Assembly: GCA_963828825.1 (NCBI GenBank)
Contig: CAWHGF010000001.1
Coordinates: forward strand, 1 to 64,000
DNA from: Bog-473 sp963828825
GTDB lineage: Bacteria; Actinomycetota; Acidimicrobiia; Acidimicrobiales; RAAP-2
Direction of reading: 5' to 3'
Length of the DNA stretch: 64,000 nt
The stretch's first letter is position 1. The number at the start of each line of letters is the position of its first letter. The position numbers and the translations under genes were made by a program. Shown one piece after another: positions 37,961-47,188 of the stretch. A model generated the notes under the pieces. It was not told the origin of the DNA. It saw only the letters and a program-made list of their open reading frames with translations, and did no database searches.

Positions 37961-39775
37961 CTACCGTGCCTCCTCGAACAGTGCGCGCAGCTCGGGCGGC
38001 ATCTCCGGCAGCGGCTCGGGCGCGATGGCGATCGGCGCCAGGTACCCGTGGTCGGCGGTCTGGCGCTGCACGAAGTTGACCTTGCCCATCTCGGGGTCCG
38101 GCCCCGGGTAGTCCTCGCGGGTGTGGCCGCCCCGGGACTCCCTGCGGTTGAGCGCACCCTGCGCCACGGCGATGGACGTGGTGATCATGGACGGCAGGTC
38201 GGTGGCCAGGTTCCAGCCCGGGTTGTAGGCGCGTCCCCCCTTCACCTGCACCTTGGCCGTCTGCTGCTTGAGGTCCTCCAGCTTGGCCAACGCCTCCTCG
38301 AGCTCGGGCCCGGTGCGGATGATGCCGACCAGCGTCTGCATCGTCTCCTGCAGCTCCTCGTGGACGTCGTAGGGGTTGTAGCCGTCCTCGCGCCCGAAGG
38401 GCGCGAACGCCTCGTCGATCACCGAGGCGACCTCCGCCGGGTCGACGCTGGGCGTGCCGACGCGGCCCTCGGCGAAGTCGGCCGCACCGATGCCGGCCCG
38501 GCGGCCGAACACGATGAGGTCCGAGAGCGAGTTGCCGCCCAGGCGGTTCGCTCCGTGCATCCCCCCCGACACCTCACCGATGGCGAAGAGGCCCGGCACG
38601 GTGGCGGCCTGGGTCTCGGCGTCGACGCGCACCCCGCCCATCATGTAGTGCAGCGTCGGGCCCACTTCCATCGGCACCGCGGTGATGTCGACGCCGGCCA
38701 GCTCCATGAACTGGTGGTACATGGAGGGGAGCCGGCGCTTGATGTACTCGGGCGTCCGCCGCGAGGCGATGTCGAGGTAGACGCCGCCGTGGGGGGTGCC
38801 CCGGCCGGCCTTCACCTCGGAGTTGATGGCCCGGGCCACCTCGTCGCGGGGCAGGAGGTCGGGCGTGCGGCGGTAGTTGATGTGGTCGTCGTACCAGGCG
38901 TCGGCCTCTTCCTCGGTCTCCGCCGTCTCGGCCCGGAACATGTCAGCCACGTAGTTGAACATGAAGCGGGTGCCCTCGGAGTTGCGCAGCACCCCGCCGT
39001 CGCCGCGCACGCCCTCGGTGACGAGGATGCCGCGCACCGAGAGCGGCCACACCATGCCGGTCGGGTGGAACTGCACGCACTCCATGTCGATGACGTCGGC
39101 CCCGGCCCAGATGGCCATGGCGTGGCCGTCACCGACCGACTCCCACGAGTTGGAGGTGTACTTCCACGCCTTGCCGATCGACCCCGTCGCCAGCACGAAG
39201 GCCTTGGCGGTGAAGACGACCATCTCGCCGGTCGGGCGCATGTAGCCGACGGCTCCCGAAATCCGACCCTCGGCGTCGGGGAGCAGGCGCAGGATCTTGC
39301 ACTCCATGAAGACGTCGGTCCCCATAGAGACCACCTTCTGCTGCAGGGTGCGGATCAGCTCCAGGCCGGTGCGGTCGCCCACGTGGGCCAGGCGGGCGTA
39401 GCGGTGGCCGCCGAAGTCGCGCTGGGTGATACGGCCGTCCTTCGTGCGGTCGAAGAGCGCACCCCAGCGTTCGAGCTCGAAGACCCGGTCGGGGGCCTCC
39501 ATGGCGTGGATCTGCGCCATGCGCCAGTTGTTCAGCATCTTGCCGCCGCGCATGGTGTCGCGGAAGTGGACCTGCCAGTTGTCCTCGGGCCACACGTGGC
39601 CCATGGCGGCCGCCATGCCGCCCTCGGCCATGACCGTGTGCGCCTTGCCGAGCAGCGACTTGCAGACCAGCGCGACGCGCAGGCCGCGCTCCTTGGCCTC
39701 AATGGCGGCCCGCAGCCCGGAGCCGCCGGCGCCGATGATGATGACGTCGTAGTCGTGGGTTTCGTAGTCGGGCAT
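37961..39775 (-). CDS. sdhA: Succinate dehydrogenase flavoprotein subunit
   Basis: 604 residues. FAD-binding Rossmann motif VIIIGAGGSGLRAAIEA; the histidine that binds FAD covalently is in KAHTVMAEGGMAAAM. Substrate-site segments include QFHPTGMVWP, MHGANRLGGNSLSDLIVFG and the Arg-containing YLDIASRRTPEY. It oxidises succinate and feeds electrons to SdhB and the membrane anchor. Same strand as sdhC (21-base gap) and sdhB. Confidence 0.96.
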   Translation of the reverse strand: MPDYETHDYDVIIIGAGGSGLRAAIEAKERGLRVALVCKSLLGKAHTVMAEGGMAAAMGHVWPEDNWQVHFRDTMRGGKMLNNWRMAQIHAMEAPDRVFELERWGALFDRTKDGRITQRDFGGHRYARLAHVGDRTGLELIRTLQQKVVSMGTDVFMECKILRLLPDAEGRISGAVGYMRPTGEMVVFTAKAFVLATGSIGKAWKYTSNSWESVGDGHAMAIWAGADVIDMECVQFHPTGMVWPLSVRGILVTEGVRGDGGVLRNSEGTRFMFNYVADMFRAETAETEEEADAWYDDHINYRRTPDLLPRDEVARAINSEVKAGRGTPHGGVYLDIASRRTPEYIKRRLPSMYHQFMELAGVDITAVPMEVGPTLHYMMGGVRVDAETQAATVPGLFAIGEVSGGMHGANRLGGNSLSDLIVFGRRAGIGAADFAEGRVGTPSVDPAEVASVIDEAFAPFGREDGYNPYDVHEELQETMQTLVGIIRTGPELEEALAKLEDLKQQTAKVQVKGGRAYNPGWNLATDLPSMITTSIAVAQGALNRRESRGGHTREDYPGPDPEMGKVNFVQRQTADHGYLAPIAIAPEPLPEMPPELRALFEEAR

Positions 39776-39796
39776 TGCGGTCCTCGTCCTCGCGGC

Positions 39797-40624
39797 CTAG
39801 AAGTGGAAGCCGGGGTCGTGGATGGTCCCGCTCGCCACCAGCCGCACGTAGAGGTCGCACAGGGCGACGCCGAAGAGGCTGATCCAGGCGAAGCGCATGT
39901 GGCGCGCGTTGAGCGGCGTGACGAACTTCCAGAGCTTGTAGCGCGTCGGGTGCGTGGCGAAAGACTTCACCTGGCCGCCGCAGAAGTGCCGGCAAGAGTG
40001 GCACGACAGTGAGTAGAGCCACAGGAAGGCGGCGTTGGCGCACAACACCACCGTGCCCACGCTGATGCCGATGCCGACCCCCGGCTGGCGGAAGGCCAGG
40101 ATGGCGTCGTAGGTCAGGATGCAGTTGAAGAGCAGGAGGATCCAGAAGAAGTAGCGGTGGATGTTCTGCAGGATGAGCGGGAACCGGGTCTCGCCGCTGT
40201 AGCTGCCGTGGGCGTCGGCCACGCCGCAGGCCGGCGGCGACAGCCAGAAGGACCGGTAGTAGGCCTTGCGGTAGTAGTAGCAGGTGAGGCGGAAGCCGAG
40301 CGGGAAGATGAGGATCAGCAGCGCCGGCGAGTAGTTCCAGAAGGGCAGCGTCCCGAAGCTGTGGCTGCCCGGCACGCAGCTGTTGGCGATGCAGGGCGAG
40401 TAGAAGGGCGAGATCAGGTCGCGGTGCAGGTCGGGCCCGGCGTAGTAGTCCTTCCCCACGAAGGCGGCCCACGTCGAGTAGACGACGAAGGCCAGCAGGA
40501 TCGCCGCCGTGATCGCCGGCTCGACCCACCAGCCGTCCTTGCGCAGGGTGGGCACGTCCGGCCCACCCCGGGGCGCCCCGATCGCAACCGGCGTCGTGGT
40601 TGCGCTCTCGACCGTCGTCGTCAC
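39797..40624 (-). CDS. sdhC: Succinate dehydrogenase membrane anchor, Sdh1 type
   Basis: About 275 residues with five hydrophobic helices, the size of the single fused anchor of mycobacterial Sdh1 (Rv0249c-like). Conserved polar pieces include PFYSPCIANSCVPGSHSFG, YYYRKAYYRSFW, NIHRYFFW and SLSCHSCRHFCGG, supplying haem/quinone-site histidines. Start: GTG 40624 is five bases after AGGAGG, whereas GTG 40630 overlaps that site. A TTGACG-N17-TAGGGT promoter lies upstream. Confidence 0.9.
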   Translation of the reverse strand: MTTTVESATTTPVAIGAPRGGPDVPTLRKDGWWVEPAITAAILLAFVVYSTWAAFVGKDYYAGPDLHRDLISPFYSPCIANSCVPGSHSFGTLPFWNYSPALLILIFPLGFRLTCYYYRKAYYRSFWLSPPACGVADAHGSYSGETRFPLILQNIHRYFFWILLLFNCILTYDAILAFRQPGVGIGISVGTVVLCANAAFLWLYSLSCHSCRHFCGGQVKSFATHPTRYKLWKFVTPLNARHMRFAWISLFGVALCDLYVRLVASGTIHDPGFHF

Positions 40625-40672
40625 TCGCACCTCCTCAGTGCCCAGCTCAACCCCAGGGTCGGGCCCAGCGGT

Positions 40673-40701
40673 ACCCTACGGTCCGTCAAGGCGCACGTCA
40701 A
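40673..40701 (-). promoter_or_regulatory. sdh operon promoter
   Basis: Minus strand: TTGACG (40701-40696), 17-base spacer, TAGGGT (40678-40673). Predicted start of transcription is near 40666, giving a leader of about 42 bases with AGGAGG before GTG 40624. Confidence 0.65.
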
Positions 40702-40718
40702 AGACATAAATGGCATGA

Positions 40719-40743
40719 AGTTCAGAGCGATACACTCTGAACT
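40719..40743. promoter_or_regulatory. LysR-type operator between sdhC and lysR
   Basis: Perfect 9-bp arms AGTTCAGAG and CTCTGAACT flank a 7-base centre. The centre at 40731 is about 65 bases upstream of the predicted sdh start, the classic LysR recognition position. It also overlaps TACACT (40731-40736), the best -10 of the regulator gene. Confidence 0.75.
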
Positions 40744-41661
40744 GTGCAGCTCCACCAATTGGCTTACGCCCTGGCCGTGGCCGAGGAGCAGAGCTTCACG
40801 CATGCCGCCGCCCGCCTGCACCTGGCCCAGCCCTCGCTGTCCCGCCAGGTCCGCCTGCTCGAGCAGGAGCTGGGGGTGCTGCTCTTCAACCGGGGGCCCG
40901 GCCAGGGGCCGGTCACCCTCACGCCCGACGGCGCCGCCCTCGTGCCCTTCATGCAGCGCGTCCTGGCCGACGTGGAGGCCACCGGGGCCGAGGCGCGGGC
41001 GCTGTCGGGCATGGCCCGGGGGCGCCTGGCCGTCGGGGCTACCCCCAGCCTCATCACCAGCGCGTTGGCGCCGGCCCTCGTGGCGTTCCACGCCAGCCAC
41101 CCGGGCATCGACCTCTCGGTGGTGGAGGCGGGCTCGCACCAGCTGGTGCCCCAGGTGGCGTCGGGCGAGGTCGACCTGGCCCTGGTGGTGCTGCCGGTGA
41201 CCGACCCGCTGGTGGTGACCACGCCGCTCTTCGACGACCCGCTCGTCCTCGCCATCGCGCCCGATCACCCCTTCGCCCACCGGCGTCGGGTCCGGGTGCG
41301 CGACCTCGACGGGCTCGACCTGGTGATGTTCCGGGAGGGCTACGACCTGCGCGCCGTGACGCTGTCCGCCTGCCAGGAGGCGGGGGCGGAGCCGCATCTC
41401 GTCAGCCAGGGAGCCGAGATGGCCGGCGTCCTCTCGTTCGTGGCAGCCGGTCTCGGAGCGGCCGTGGTGCCGGCCATCGCGCTGCCGGGCGACGGGTCCC
41501 TGGTCGCCATCCCGTTCACGGCGCCGACGCTGAGCCGCACGGTGGCGCTGGCCCAGCGGGGCGACCGTGCGCTGGCCCGCCCGGCGCGCGCCCTGGCCGA
41601 GCAGCTGCTGGCGCACCACACGGCCGCGCCTGCTGCGCCGGCTCCCGGGCCCGGGGTTTAG
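40744..41661 (+). CDS. LysR-family transcriptional regulator divergent from sdh
   Basis: 305 residues. The N-terminal HTH (MQLHQLAYALAVAEEQSFTH, LAQPSLSRQVRLLEQELG) and inducer-binding domain (GRLAVGATPSLITS, VVLPVTDPLVVTT, GLGAAVVPAIALPG) are complete. GTG 40744 comes seven bases after TACACT and directly abuts the operator, so it is probably leaderless and autorepressed. Divergent placement and the -65 site make sdh the likely target, with a metabolic coinducer expected. Confidence 0.92.
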   Translation: MQLHQLAYALAVAEEQSFTHAAARLHLAQPSLSRQVRLLEQELGVLLFNRGPGQGPVTLTPDGAALVPFMQRVLADVEATGAEARALSGMARGRLAVGATPSLITSALAPALVAFHASHPGIDLSVVEAGSHQLVPQVASGEVDLALVVLPVTDPLVVTTPLFDDPLVLAIAPDHPFAHRRRVRVRDLDGLDLVMFREGYDLRAVTLSACQEAGAEPHLVSQGAEMAGVLSFVAAGLGAAVVPAIALPGDGSLVAIPFTAPTLSRTVALAQRGDRALARPARALAEQLLAHHTAAPAAPAPGPGV

Positions 41662-41664
41662 GCT
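41659..41664 (+). promoter_or_regulatory. TAGGCT hexamer using the lysR stop codon
   Basis: TAG of the regulator stop (41659-41661) begins TAGGCT, followed by six bases and ATG 41671. Matches identical arrangements at 53588 and 55419. Confidence 0.4.
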
Positions 41665-41670
41665 TCGGAC

Positions 41671-43147
41671 ATGGACGGCTCTTCCCCCCTCGACCCCTCC
41701 GCGACTCCCCGCCCCGGCGGCCTCACGCCACCCGCTGACCTGCCCGGAGCGCTGGCCGACCTGCGCTCCTCGGGCTGGGAGTCGTTGTCGGTGGCCGAGG
41801 AGATGCGGCGCAACACCGCCAAGCGCATCGCGGCGGGCACGTCGCTCGTGCCCGGCGTGCTCGGTTTCGAGGAGACCGTGGTGCCCCAGCTCGAGAACGC
41901 CATCCTGGCCGGGCACGACATCATCCTCCTGGGCGAGCGGGGCCAGGCGAAGACGCGGGTGATCCGCTCCATGGTCGGGCTGCTCGACGAGTGGATGCCG
42001 ATCATCGCCGGGTCCGAGATCAACGACGACCCCTACAACCCGGTCTCGCGCTACGCCCTCGACCGCGTCGACGAGCTCGGCGAGGCGACGCCGATCGAGT
42101 GGGTGCACCGCTCGCAGCGCTACGGCGAGAAGCTGGCCACCCCCGATACCTCCATCGCCGACCTCATCGGCGAGGTGGACCCGATCAAGATCGCCGAGGG
42201 CCGGTACCTGAGCGACGAGCTGGCGCTGCACTATGGCCTCATCCCGCGCGGTCAACCGCGGCATCTTCGCCATCAACGAGCTGCCGGACCTGTCGGAGCG
42301 GATCCAGGTCGGGCTGCTCAACATCCTCGAGGAGCGCGACGTGCAGATCCGCGGCCACCGCATCCGGCTGCCGCTCGACATCATGCTCGTCGCCACGGCC
42401 AACCCGGAGGACTACACCAACCGCGGTCGCATCATCACGCCACTCAAGGACCGCTTCGGCGCGCAGATCCGCACCCACTACCCGTTCGAGACCGTGACCG
42501 AGGTCAAGATCATGGAGGGCGAGGCGGACCTGCCGACGGCGGGCGTGCCGGTGACGGTGCCCCCGTTCATGAAGGAGGTGGTGGCCGAGATCAGCCAGCT
42601 GGCCCGGCGCAGCACCCACCTCAACCAGCGCAGCGGCGTCTCGGTCCGCCTCTCCATCGCCAACTACGAGACGCTGGTCGCCTCGGCCGTGCGGCGCGCC
42701 CTGCGCACCGGCGAACCGGTGGCGGTGCCGCGCATCAGCGACCTCTCCGCCCTGGTGCCGTCGACCCAGGGCAAGATCGAGGTCGAGGCCATGGAGGAGG
42801 GCCATGAGGACGAGGTGGTGGCCCACCTGGTCGCCGCCGCCACCCTGGCGGTGTTCCGCCGCCGGGTCACCCTCGACGACCCGCAGGGGATCGTGGCCGC
42901 CTTCCACGAGCAGGTGGTGGTGCACGTGGGCGACGACCTCCCCTCGTCCGCCTACCTGGCGGTGCTGGCCGACGTGCCCGAGCTGGAGCCGCCGACCCGC
43001 AAGCTCGCCGGCCCCGAGGCGGCCGAGGCCGAGTCGCCCGCCCTGATGGCCAGCGCCCTCGAATTCCTCCTCGAGGGGCTGCACCTGACCAAGCGGTTGA
43101 ACAAGGACGCGTCCGGGGCACGCGCCCTGTACCGCGGGCGCAAGTAG
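41671..43147 (+). CDS. MoxR/Mg-chelatase-type AAA+ ATPase, frameshifted
   Basis: The first frame gives an AAA+ N-terminus with Walker A GERGQAKT (residues 88-95, Lys94) up to HYGLIPR. After one base the second frame continues NRGIFAINELPDLSERIQVG (Walker B region), ATANPEDYTNRG (sensor I) and the C-terminal lid. Removing one G at 42249-42251 restores a single protein of about 490 residues. The downstream VWA gene is intact, so loss of this partner would be surprising. AAA-VWA pairs act as chelatase-like or chaperone assemblies. A sequencing error is a real alternative to decay. Confidence 0.85.
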
Positions 43148-43170
43148 GCCGGCGTGAGAACGGCACGCCG

Positions 43171-45177
43171 ATGAGCGCCCGCTACGACTACTCGGAATGG
43201 GACGGCACCCAGGAGTTCGCCGACCTCGATCCCGACGACCTGCTGGCCGGCCTCACCGACGACCTGCTCGCCGGCGGTGACCTCGACGACGCGCTGCGGC
43301 GGCTCCTGCGCAGCGGCTTCCGCAACGGCGACGGCGACCAGGTGCCGGGTCTGCGCGACCTGCTCGACCAACTGCGGCGCCGGCGCGCCGAGATGCTGGC
43401 CGAGGGCGACCCCGACGGCCGCATGGCCGAGCTCACCCGCCAGCTCGACGAGATAGAGCAGGACGAGCGCGCCGCCATCGACGAGCTGGTGGAGGAGGCG
43501 CACGCCTCGGGCGACCAGCGCCGGAGCGAGGTCACCGACGACGTCGCCACCGAACGGCGCATGGCGCTCGACCTCCAGCCCGACGACCCCGCCGGGCGCG
43601 TCAGCAGCCTGCAGCACTACGACTTCGTCTCCTCCGAGGCCCGTGAGCGCTTCGAGGAGCTCGTCGAGGAGCTGCGCCGCGAGATGGCCGACACCTTCTT
43701 CGAGGGTGCTTCGGACGCGCTGTCCAGCATGGACCCCGAGCAGATGGCGCGCATGCGCGACGCCTACGACGCGCTGAACACCATGCTCGAGCAGCGCGAG
43801 CGCGGCGACGAGCTCGACCCGAGCTTCGAGGAGTTCATGGCGCAGTACGGGGACATGTTCCCGGGCAACCCGCAGAACCTCGACGAGCTCCTGGAGCAGC
43901 TGGCCGAGCGCATGGCCGCCGCCCAGGCGGTGTGGAACTCGCTCAGCCCCGAGCAGCAGGCCCAGCTGCGCGGCCTGATGGACTCGGTCCTCGAGGACAT
44001 GGACCTGCGCTGGCAGGTGGAGCGCCTGGCCCAGAACCTCCAGCGCGCCGTGCCCGACGCCGGCTGGCAGAAGTCCTACGACTTCAACGGCGAGGGCCCC
44101 ATGGGCATGGACCGGGCCACCGACCTGGCCACCCAGCTGGGCCAGCTCGACCGCATGGAAGAGGTGTTGCAGTCGGCCTCCACCCCGGCGGCCCTGGGCG
44201 AGATCGACCTGGACCAGGTACGCCAGCACATGGGCGAGGACGCCGCCCGGGCACTCGACCGCCTGGCCAACCTGACCAAGTCGTTGGCCGACGCCGGGCT
44301 GATCGAGCAGCAGGGCGGGCGCATCGAGCTGACGCCCCAGGGCGTGCGGCGCCTGGGCCAGAAGGCGCTGGCCGACCTCTTCGGCCAGATCAACAAGGAC
44401 CGCATCGGCGACCACTCGGCCCTGCGCACCGGGACGGGCCACGACCGCGAGGAGACGACGAAGGCCTACGAGTACGGCGACCCGCTCAACCTGCACCTGT
44501 CCTCCACCGTGCACAACGCGGTGCGCCGGGGCGGCTCGGGCGTGCCGGTGCGCCTCACGCCCGCCGACTTCGAGGTGGTCGAGGTCGAGGCGCTCAGCCG
44601 CTCGGCCACCGTCCTGGCGGTCGACCTCTCCATGTCGATGCCCATGCGGGACAACTTCGTGCCGGCCAAGCGGATGGCCATGGCCCTGCAGACCCTCATC
44701 TCGTCGAAGTTCCCCCGCGACTATCTCGGCATCGTGGGCTTCTCCGAGGTCGCCCGGGAGATACGCCCCGACGAGGTCCCCACGGCCATGTGGGACTACG
44801 TCTACGGCACCAACCTGCAGCACGCGCTGGCCCTGGCCCGGCGCATGCTGGCCCACGAGCACGGGACGAAGCAGATCATCGTCGTGACCGACGGCGAGCC
44901 GACGGCGCACATCGACGACGCCGGCGAGGTCTGGTTCAACTACCCGCCGATCCCCGAGACGCTGCGCCGCACCATGGCCGAGGTCATCCGCTGCACCCGG
45001 GCCGGGATCGTCATCAACACGTTCGCCCTTGACCTCCAACGCACCCACTACCCCTTCGTGGAGCAGATCGCCCGGGTGAACGGCGGCCGCACCTTCTACA
45101 CGACGCCCGACGCCCTGGGCGGCTACGTGCTGGTCGACTTCCTGCAGCACCGCCGCGTCCTCCGCCCGGCGGGGTAG
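43171..45177 (+). CDS. VWA-domain protein, partner of the AAA+ ATPase
   Basis: 668 residues. A long acidic helical N-terminal part (EFADLDPDDLLAGLTDDLL, many Glu/Arg heptads to ~residue 400) precedes a C-terminal von Willebrand A domain with the MIDAS motif DLSMSM at 485, TDGEP downstream and a terminal YVLVDFLQHRR. No signal peptide, so cytosolic. It follows the ATPase gene by 23 bases. Comparable MoxR-VWA systems load metals or assemble enzymes; the client here is unknown. Confidence 0.88.
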   Translation: MSARYDYSEWDGTQEFADLDPDDLLAGLTDDLLAGGDLDDALRRLLRSGFRNGDGDQVPGLRDLLDQLRRRRAEMLAEGDPDGRMAELTRQLDEIEQDERAAIDELVEEAHASGDQRRSEVTDDVATERRMALDLQPDDPAGRVSSLQHYDFVSSEARERFEELVEELRREMADTFFEGASDALSSMDPEQMARMRDAYDALNTMLEQRERGDELDPSFEEFMAQYGDMFPGNPQNLDELLEQLAERMAAAQAVWNSLSPEQQAQLRGLMDSVLEDMDLRWQVERLAQNLQRAVPDAGWQKSYDFNGEGPMGMDRATDLATQLGQLDRMEEVLQSASTPAALGEIDLDQVRQHMGEDAARALDRLANLTKSLADAGLIEQQGGRIELTPQGVRRLGQKALADLFGQINKDRIGDHSALRTGTGHDREETTKAYEYGDPLNLHLSSTVHNAVRRGGSGVPVRLTPADFEVVEVEALSRSATVLAVDLSMSMPMRDNFVPAKRMAMALQTLISSKFPRDYLGIVGFSEVAREIRPDEVPTAMWDYVYGTNLQHALALARRMLAHEHGTKQIIVVTDGEPTAHIDDAGEVWFNYPPIPETLRRTMAEVIRCTRAGIVINTFALDLQRTHYPFVEQIARVNGGRTFYTTPDALGGYVLVDFLQHRRVLRPAG

Positions 45178-45178
45178 G

Positions 45179-45201
45179 GGGCGGCTCGGAAGGGGCCGCC
45201 C
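45179..45201 (+). terminator. Hairpin after the VWA gene
   Basis: GGGCGGC and GCCGCCC form a 7-bp stem with a 9-base loop, two bases past the stop. No T-run follows. A second 7-bp pair (GGCCGCC 45211-45217 with GGCGGCC 45243-45249) lies further on. Confidence 0.5.
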
Positions 45202-45545
45202 GGCGGGGCAGGCCGCCGACCGGATCCGCCGCGGCCCGTTCCGGCGGCCCCCGGTTCCGTTCGGGCAACTCGGCCCTTCGGGCAATTCCGGCGTCATCTT
45301 CGCCGTTTCAAGACCTCCTGGGCGAAATCGTCCGAGGACCCGGGCCTTCTCGGAACGGTGCCCCGAAACTGGCTCCCACCTGGGAGTTTCCCCGGGCGGG
45401 GACGACCGGTCGGGGGCGGACGAGGCACGATCCGTGCCTGGAAACGGCAATTTCCCCTTGCGTCTGATGGGTGCGTGGGGAAAGATGACTACACCGCTGT
45501 AACTACACCGATGCCACCTGAGGCGGAAGAAGGGGGGCGAACCCA
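45202..45545 (+). promoter_or_regulatory. Long 5' region of the first whiB gene
   Basis: About 340 bases without a gene. It includes the direct repeat ACTACACCG at 45488-45496 and 45502-45510, a 14-base period suggestive of a binding site, and AGAAGGGGGG before the GTG at 45546. whiB genes often have long regulated leaders. No confident -10/-35 pair could be fixed. Confidence 0.45.
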
Positions 45546-45833
45546 GTGCCAGTTGACATAGTCACCACGCTCTACGGTCGCCAAGAACGAAGCTGGCAGT
45601 TGCAGGCCAACTGCATGGGGGTCGACCCCGATCTGTTCTTCCCGGAGCGCGGCGCGTCGACCCGGGAGGCCAAAGAGGTCTGCCGCGGCTGCGTGGTGCG
45701 CGAAGACTGCCTCGAGTACGCCTTGGCCAACGGCGAGAAGTTCGGGATCTGGGGCGGGATGAGCGAGCGCGAACGCCGTCGTCTGCGCCGGGCCCGGGCC
45801 CTGGCCCGCCGGGACGTGGCCAGCGCCTCGTAG
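45546..45833 (+). CDS. WhiB-family iron-sulfur regulator (copy 1)
   Basis: 95 residues. The four cluster cysteines are in NCMG, EVCRGC and EDCLEYAL; the turn GIWGGMSERERRRLRRAR is the family DNA-binding tail. The overall pattern resembles WhiB2/WhmD, a septation regulator in mycobacteria, though class is uncertain. GTG 45546 has a strong purine-rich ribosome site. It ends 11 bases from the convergent formiminotransferase-like gene, and a second whiB lies beyond that. Confidence 0.93.
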   Translation: MPVDIVTTLYGRQERSWQLQANCMGVDPDLFFPERGASTREAKEVCRGCVVREDCLEYALANGEKFGIWGGMSERERRRLRRARALARRDVASAS

Positions 45834-45844
45834 CGCCGAGCGAT

Positions 45845-46700
45845 TCATCGGTCGGCCGGGAGACGGGACTCGACCGTGGCGCCCGCCGACAGCCCGAGCT
45901 CGGCTCGCCTTCCGGGGGGCACCGCGGCCAGAACGGCCTCGGGAATGAGGCCCACCAGTTCGCCCCCCTCGACCGTGCCCCCGGCCTCGGCCGCCAGCAC
46001 GGCCACGGCGTCGTAGAGCGGCTCGGGCCCGTAGCGGTCGGGATCGACCAGGTTGCAGGACACCTGGGCCCGGGTCCCGACGGCCAGACCGAGTGCCCGC
46101 ACCTGGGGCCCCCGCACCCGGGGGGCCACCCGGCGGGCCAGCTCGGCCGAGGAGACCCAGACGTTGTACGCGACGAGCACCCGCCGGGCCCCGACCGCGG
46201 TGGCCCCGCTCCGGGGGTCGGCGCCGGGCCGGGCCGTGGTCGGGGGTCAGGCCCCCGGGCGCCGGCGCGAAGGCCAGGCGGCGCAGCTCGGGCAACGTCC
46301 TGGTCCCGCCGCCGGGAAGGGGCCCGTAGAGGAAGCTCGGCACCCCCAATTCCGTGCCCAGCCAGCCGGCGAACCGGTCGCGCTCGGCCACCGCCGCGGT
46401 GAGGTCTCCGGGTGCCCGGCCGCCGGGCTCATAGGGGACGAACGGCACCACGTCGAGCACCCCGAAGCGGGGGTGGGCCCCGGCGTGCCGCCGCAGGTCC
46501 AGGTGGGTGACGGTCGCGGCGGCGAGAGAACGGGCCGCGTCGGCCACCAGATCAGGGGGGCCGGCGAGCGTCAGGACCGACCGGTTGTGGTCCGGATCAC
46601 GGTGCTCGTCGAGCAGGGCCGGCCCGGCGGCGACGGCCAGGTGGCGGAGGGTCGCCTCGTCGCGGCCCTCGCTGACGTTGACCACGCACTCGAGGAGCAC
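45845..46700 (-). CDS. Glutamate formiminotransferase-like protein, frameshifted
   Basis: From GTG 46700 the first frame gives LLECVVNVSEGRDEATLRHL, DHNRSVLTLAGPPD and AHPRFGVLDVVPFVPYEP, the FTCD N-terminal signature. The frame breaks near 46226. The other frame continues VLVAYNVWVSSAELARRVAP, VSCNLVDPDRYGPEPLYDAV and GLIPEAVL. Dropping one G at 46226-46228 fuses them into a protein of about 285 residues. The family transfers formimino groups to THF in histidine breakdown. No other hut genes are nearby, so a different folate role is possible. Confidence 0.82.
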
Positions 46701-46770
46701 GGTGCCAGCGTGGCATGCGGCACGGTGGGCCGGGGGCGAGCCGCCGGGCGGGCGGCCGCGGCCTAGCGGC

Positions 46771-47016
46771 CTACTTGGAGACGACGGCGTGTGAGAGGCG
46801 GCGGCGACGCAGGATGCGCCGGCGCTCACGCTCGGACGCACCACCCCAGACCCCGTGGTCGATGTGGTGCTCGAGCGCGTACTCGAGGCAGGCCTCGGAG
46901 ACGGGGCACTCGGCGCAGATGCGCTGGGCGACCAACACGCCCATGCCGTCGTTGGGAAAGAAGAGGTCGGGTGCAACGTCCTTGCACTTCCCCCCGGCCA
47001 TCCAATCGGTATTCAT
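46771..47016 (-). CDS. WhiB-family iron-sulfur regulator (copy 2)
   Basis: 81 residues. The cluster cysteines are in GKCKDVAPDLFFP, RICAECPVSEACLEYAL, and the GVWGGASERERRRILRRRR tail follows. ATG 47016 is preceded by AAGGGAG; TAGGAT (47046-47041, minus) is a good -10. It is shorter than copy 1 and resembles the WhiB1-like compact type. Two whiB genes this close is unusual. Confidence 0.93.
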   Translation of the reverse strand: MNTDWMAGGKCKDVAPDLFFPNDGMGVLVAQRICAECPVSEACLEYALEHHIDHGVWGGASERERRRILRRRRLSHAVVSK

Positions 47017-47040
47017 TGCTCGGCTCCCTTTTCACGCATA

Positions 47041-47046
47041 ATCCTA
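47041..47046 (-). promoter_or_regulatory. -10 TAGGAT of the second whiB
   Basis: TAGGAT on the minus strand, 24 bases before ATG 47016 (47046 to start), within an AT-richer stretch. No clear -35. Confidence 0.4.
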
Positions 47047-47188
47047 CGGGAGCACCCTGTTCAGAAGCCAGGTTATTCGGATAGGAAGTTTCTAAGAATC
47101 CATGGGCTGATTCTCGCTCTACCAGGGAGAATGGCGCTCCGCCCCCCGGGGCTACGCTGGCCCCGATCGCCGATACCAGGAGGGTGCC

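Noticed and set aside
38048..40012. Long plus-strand frame opposite sdhA/sdhC
   Set aside because: His/Gly/Ala-rich shadow of confidently identified minus-strand genes.
42952..45450. 832-residue antisense frame opposite the VWA gene
   Set aside because: No family resemblance; the VWA gene on the other strand has a clear MIDAS motif.
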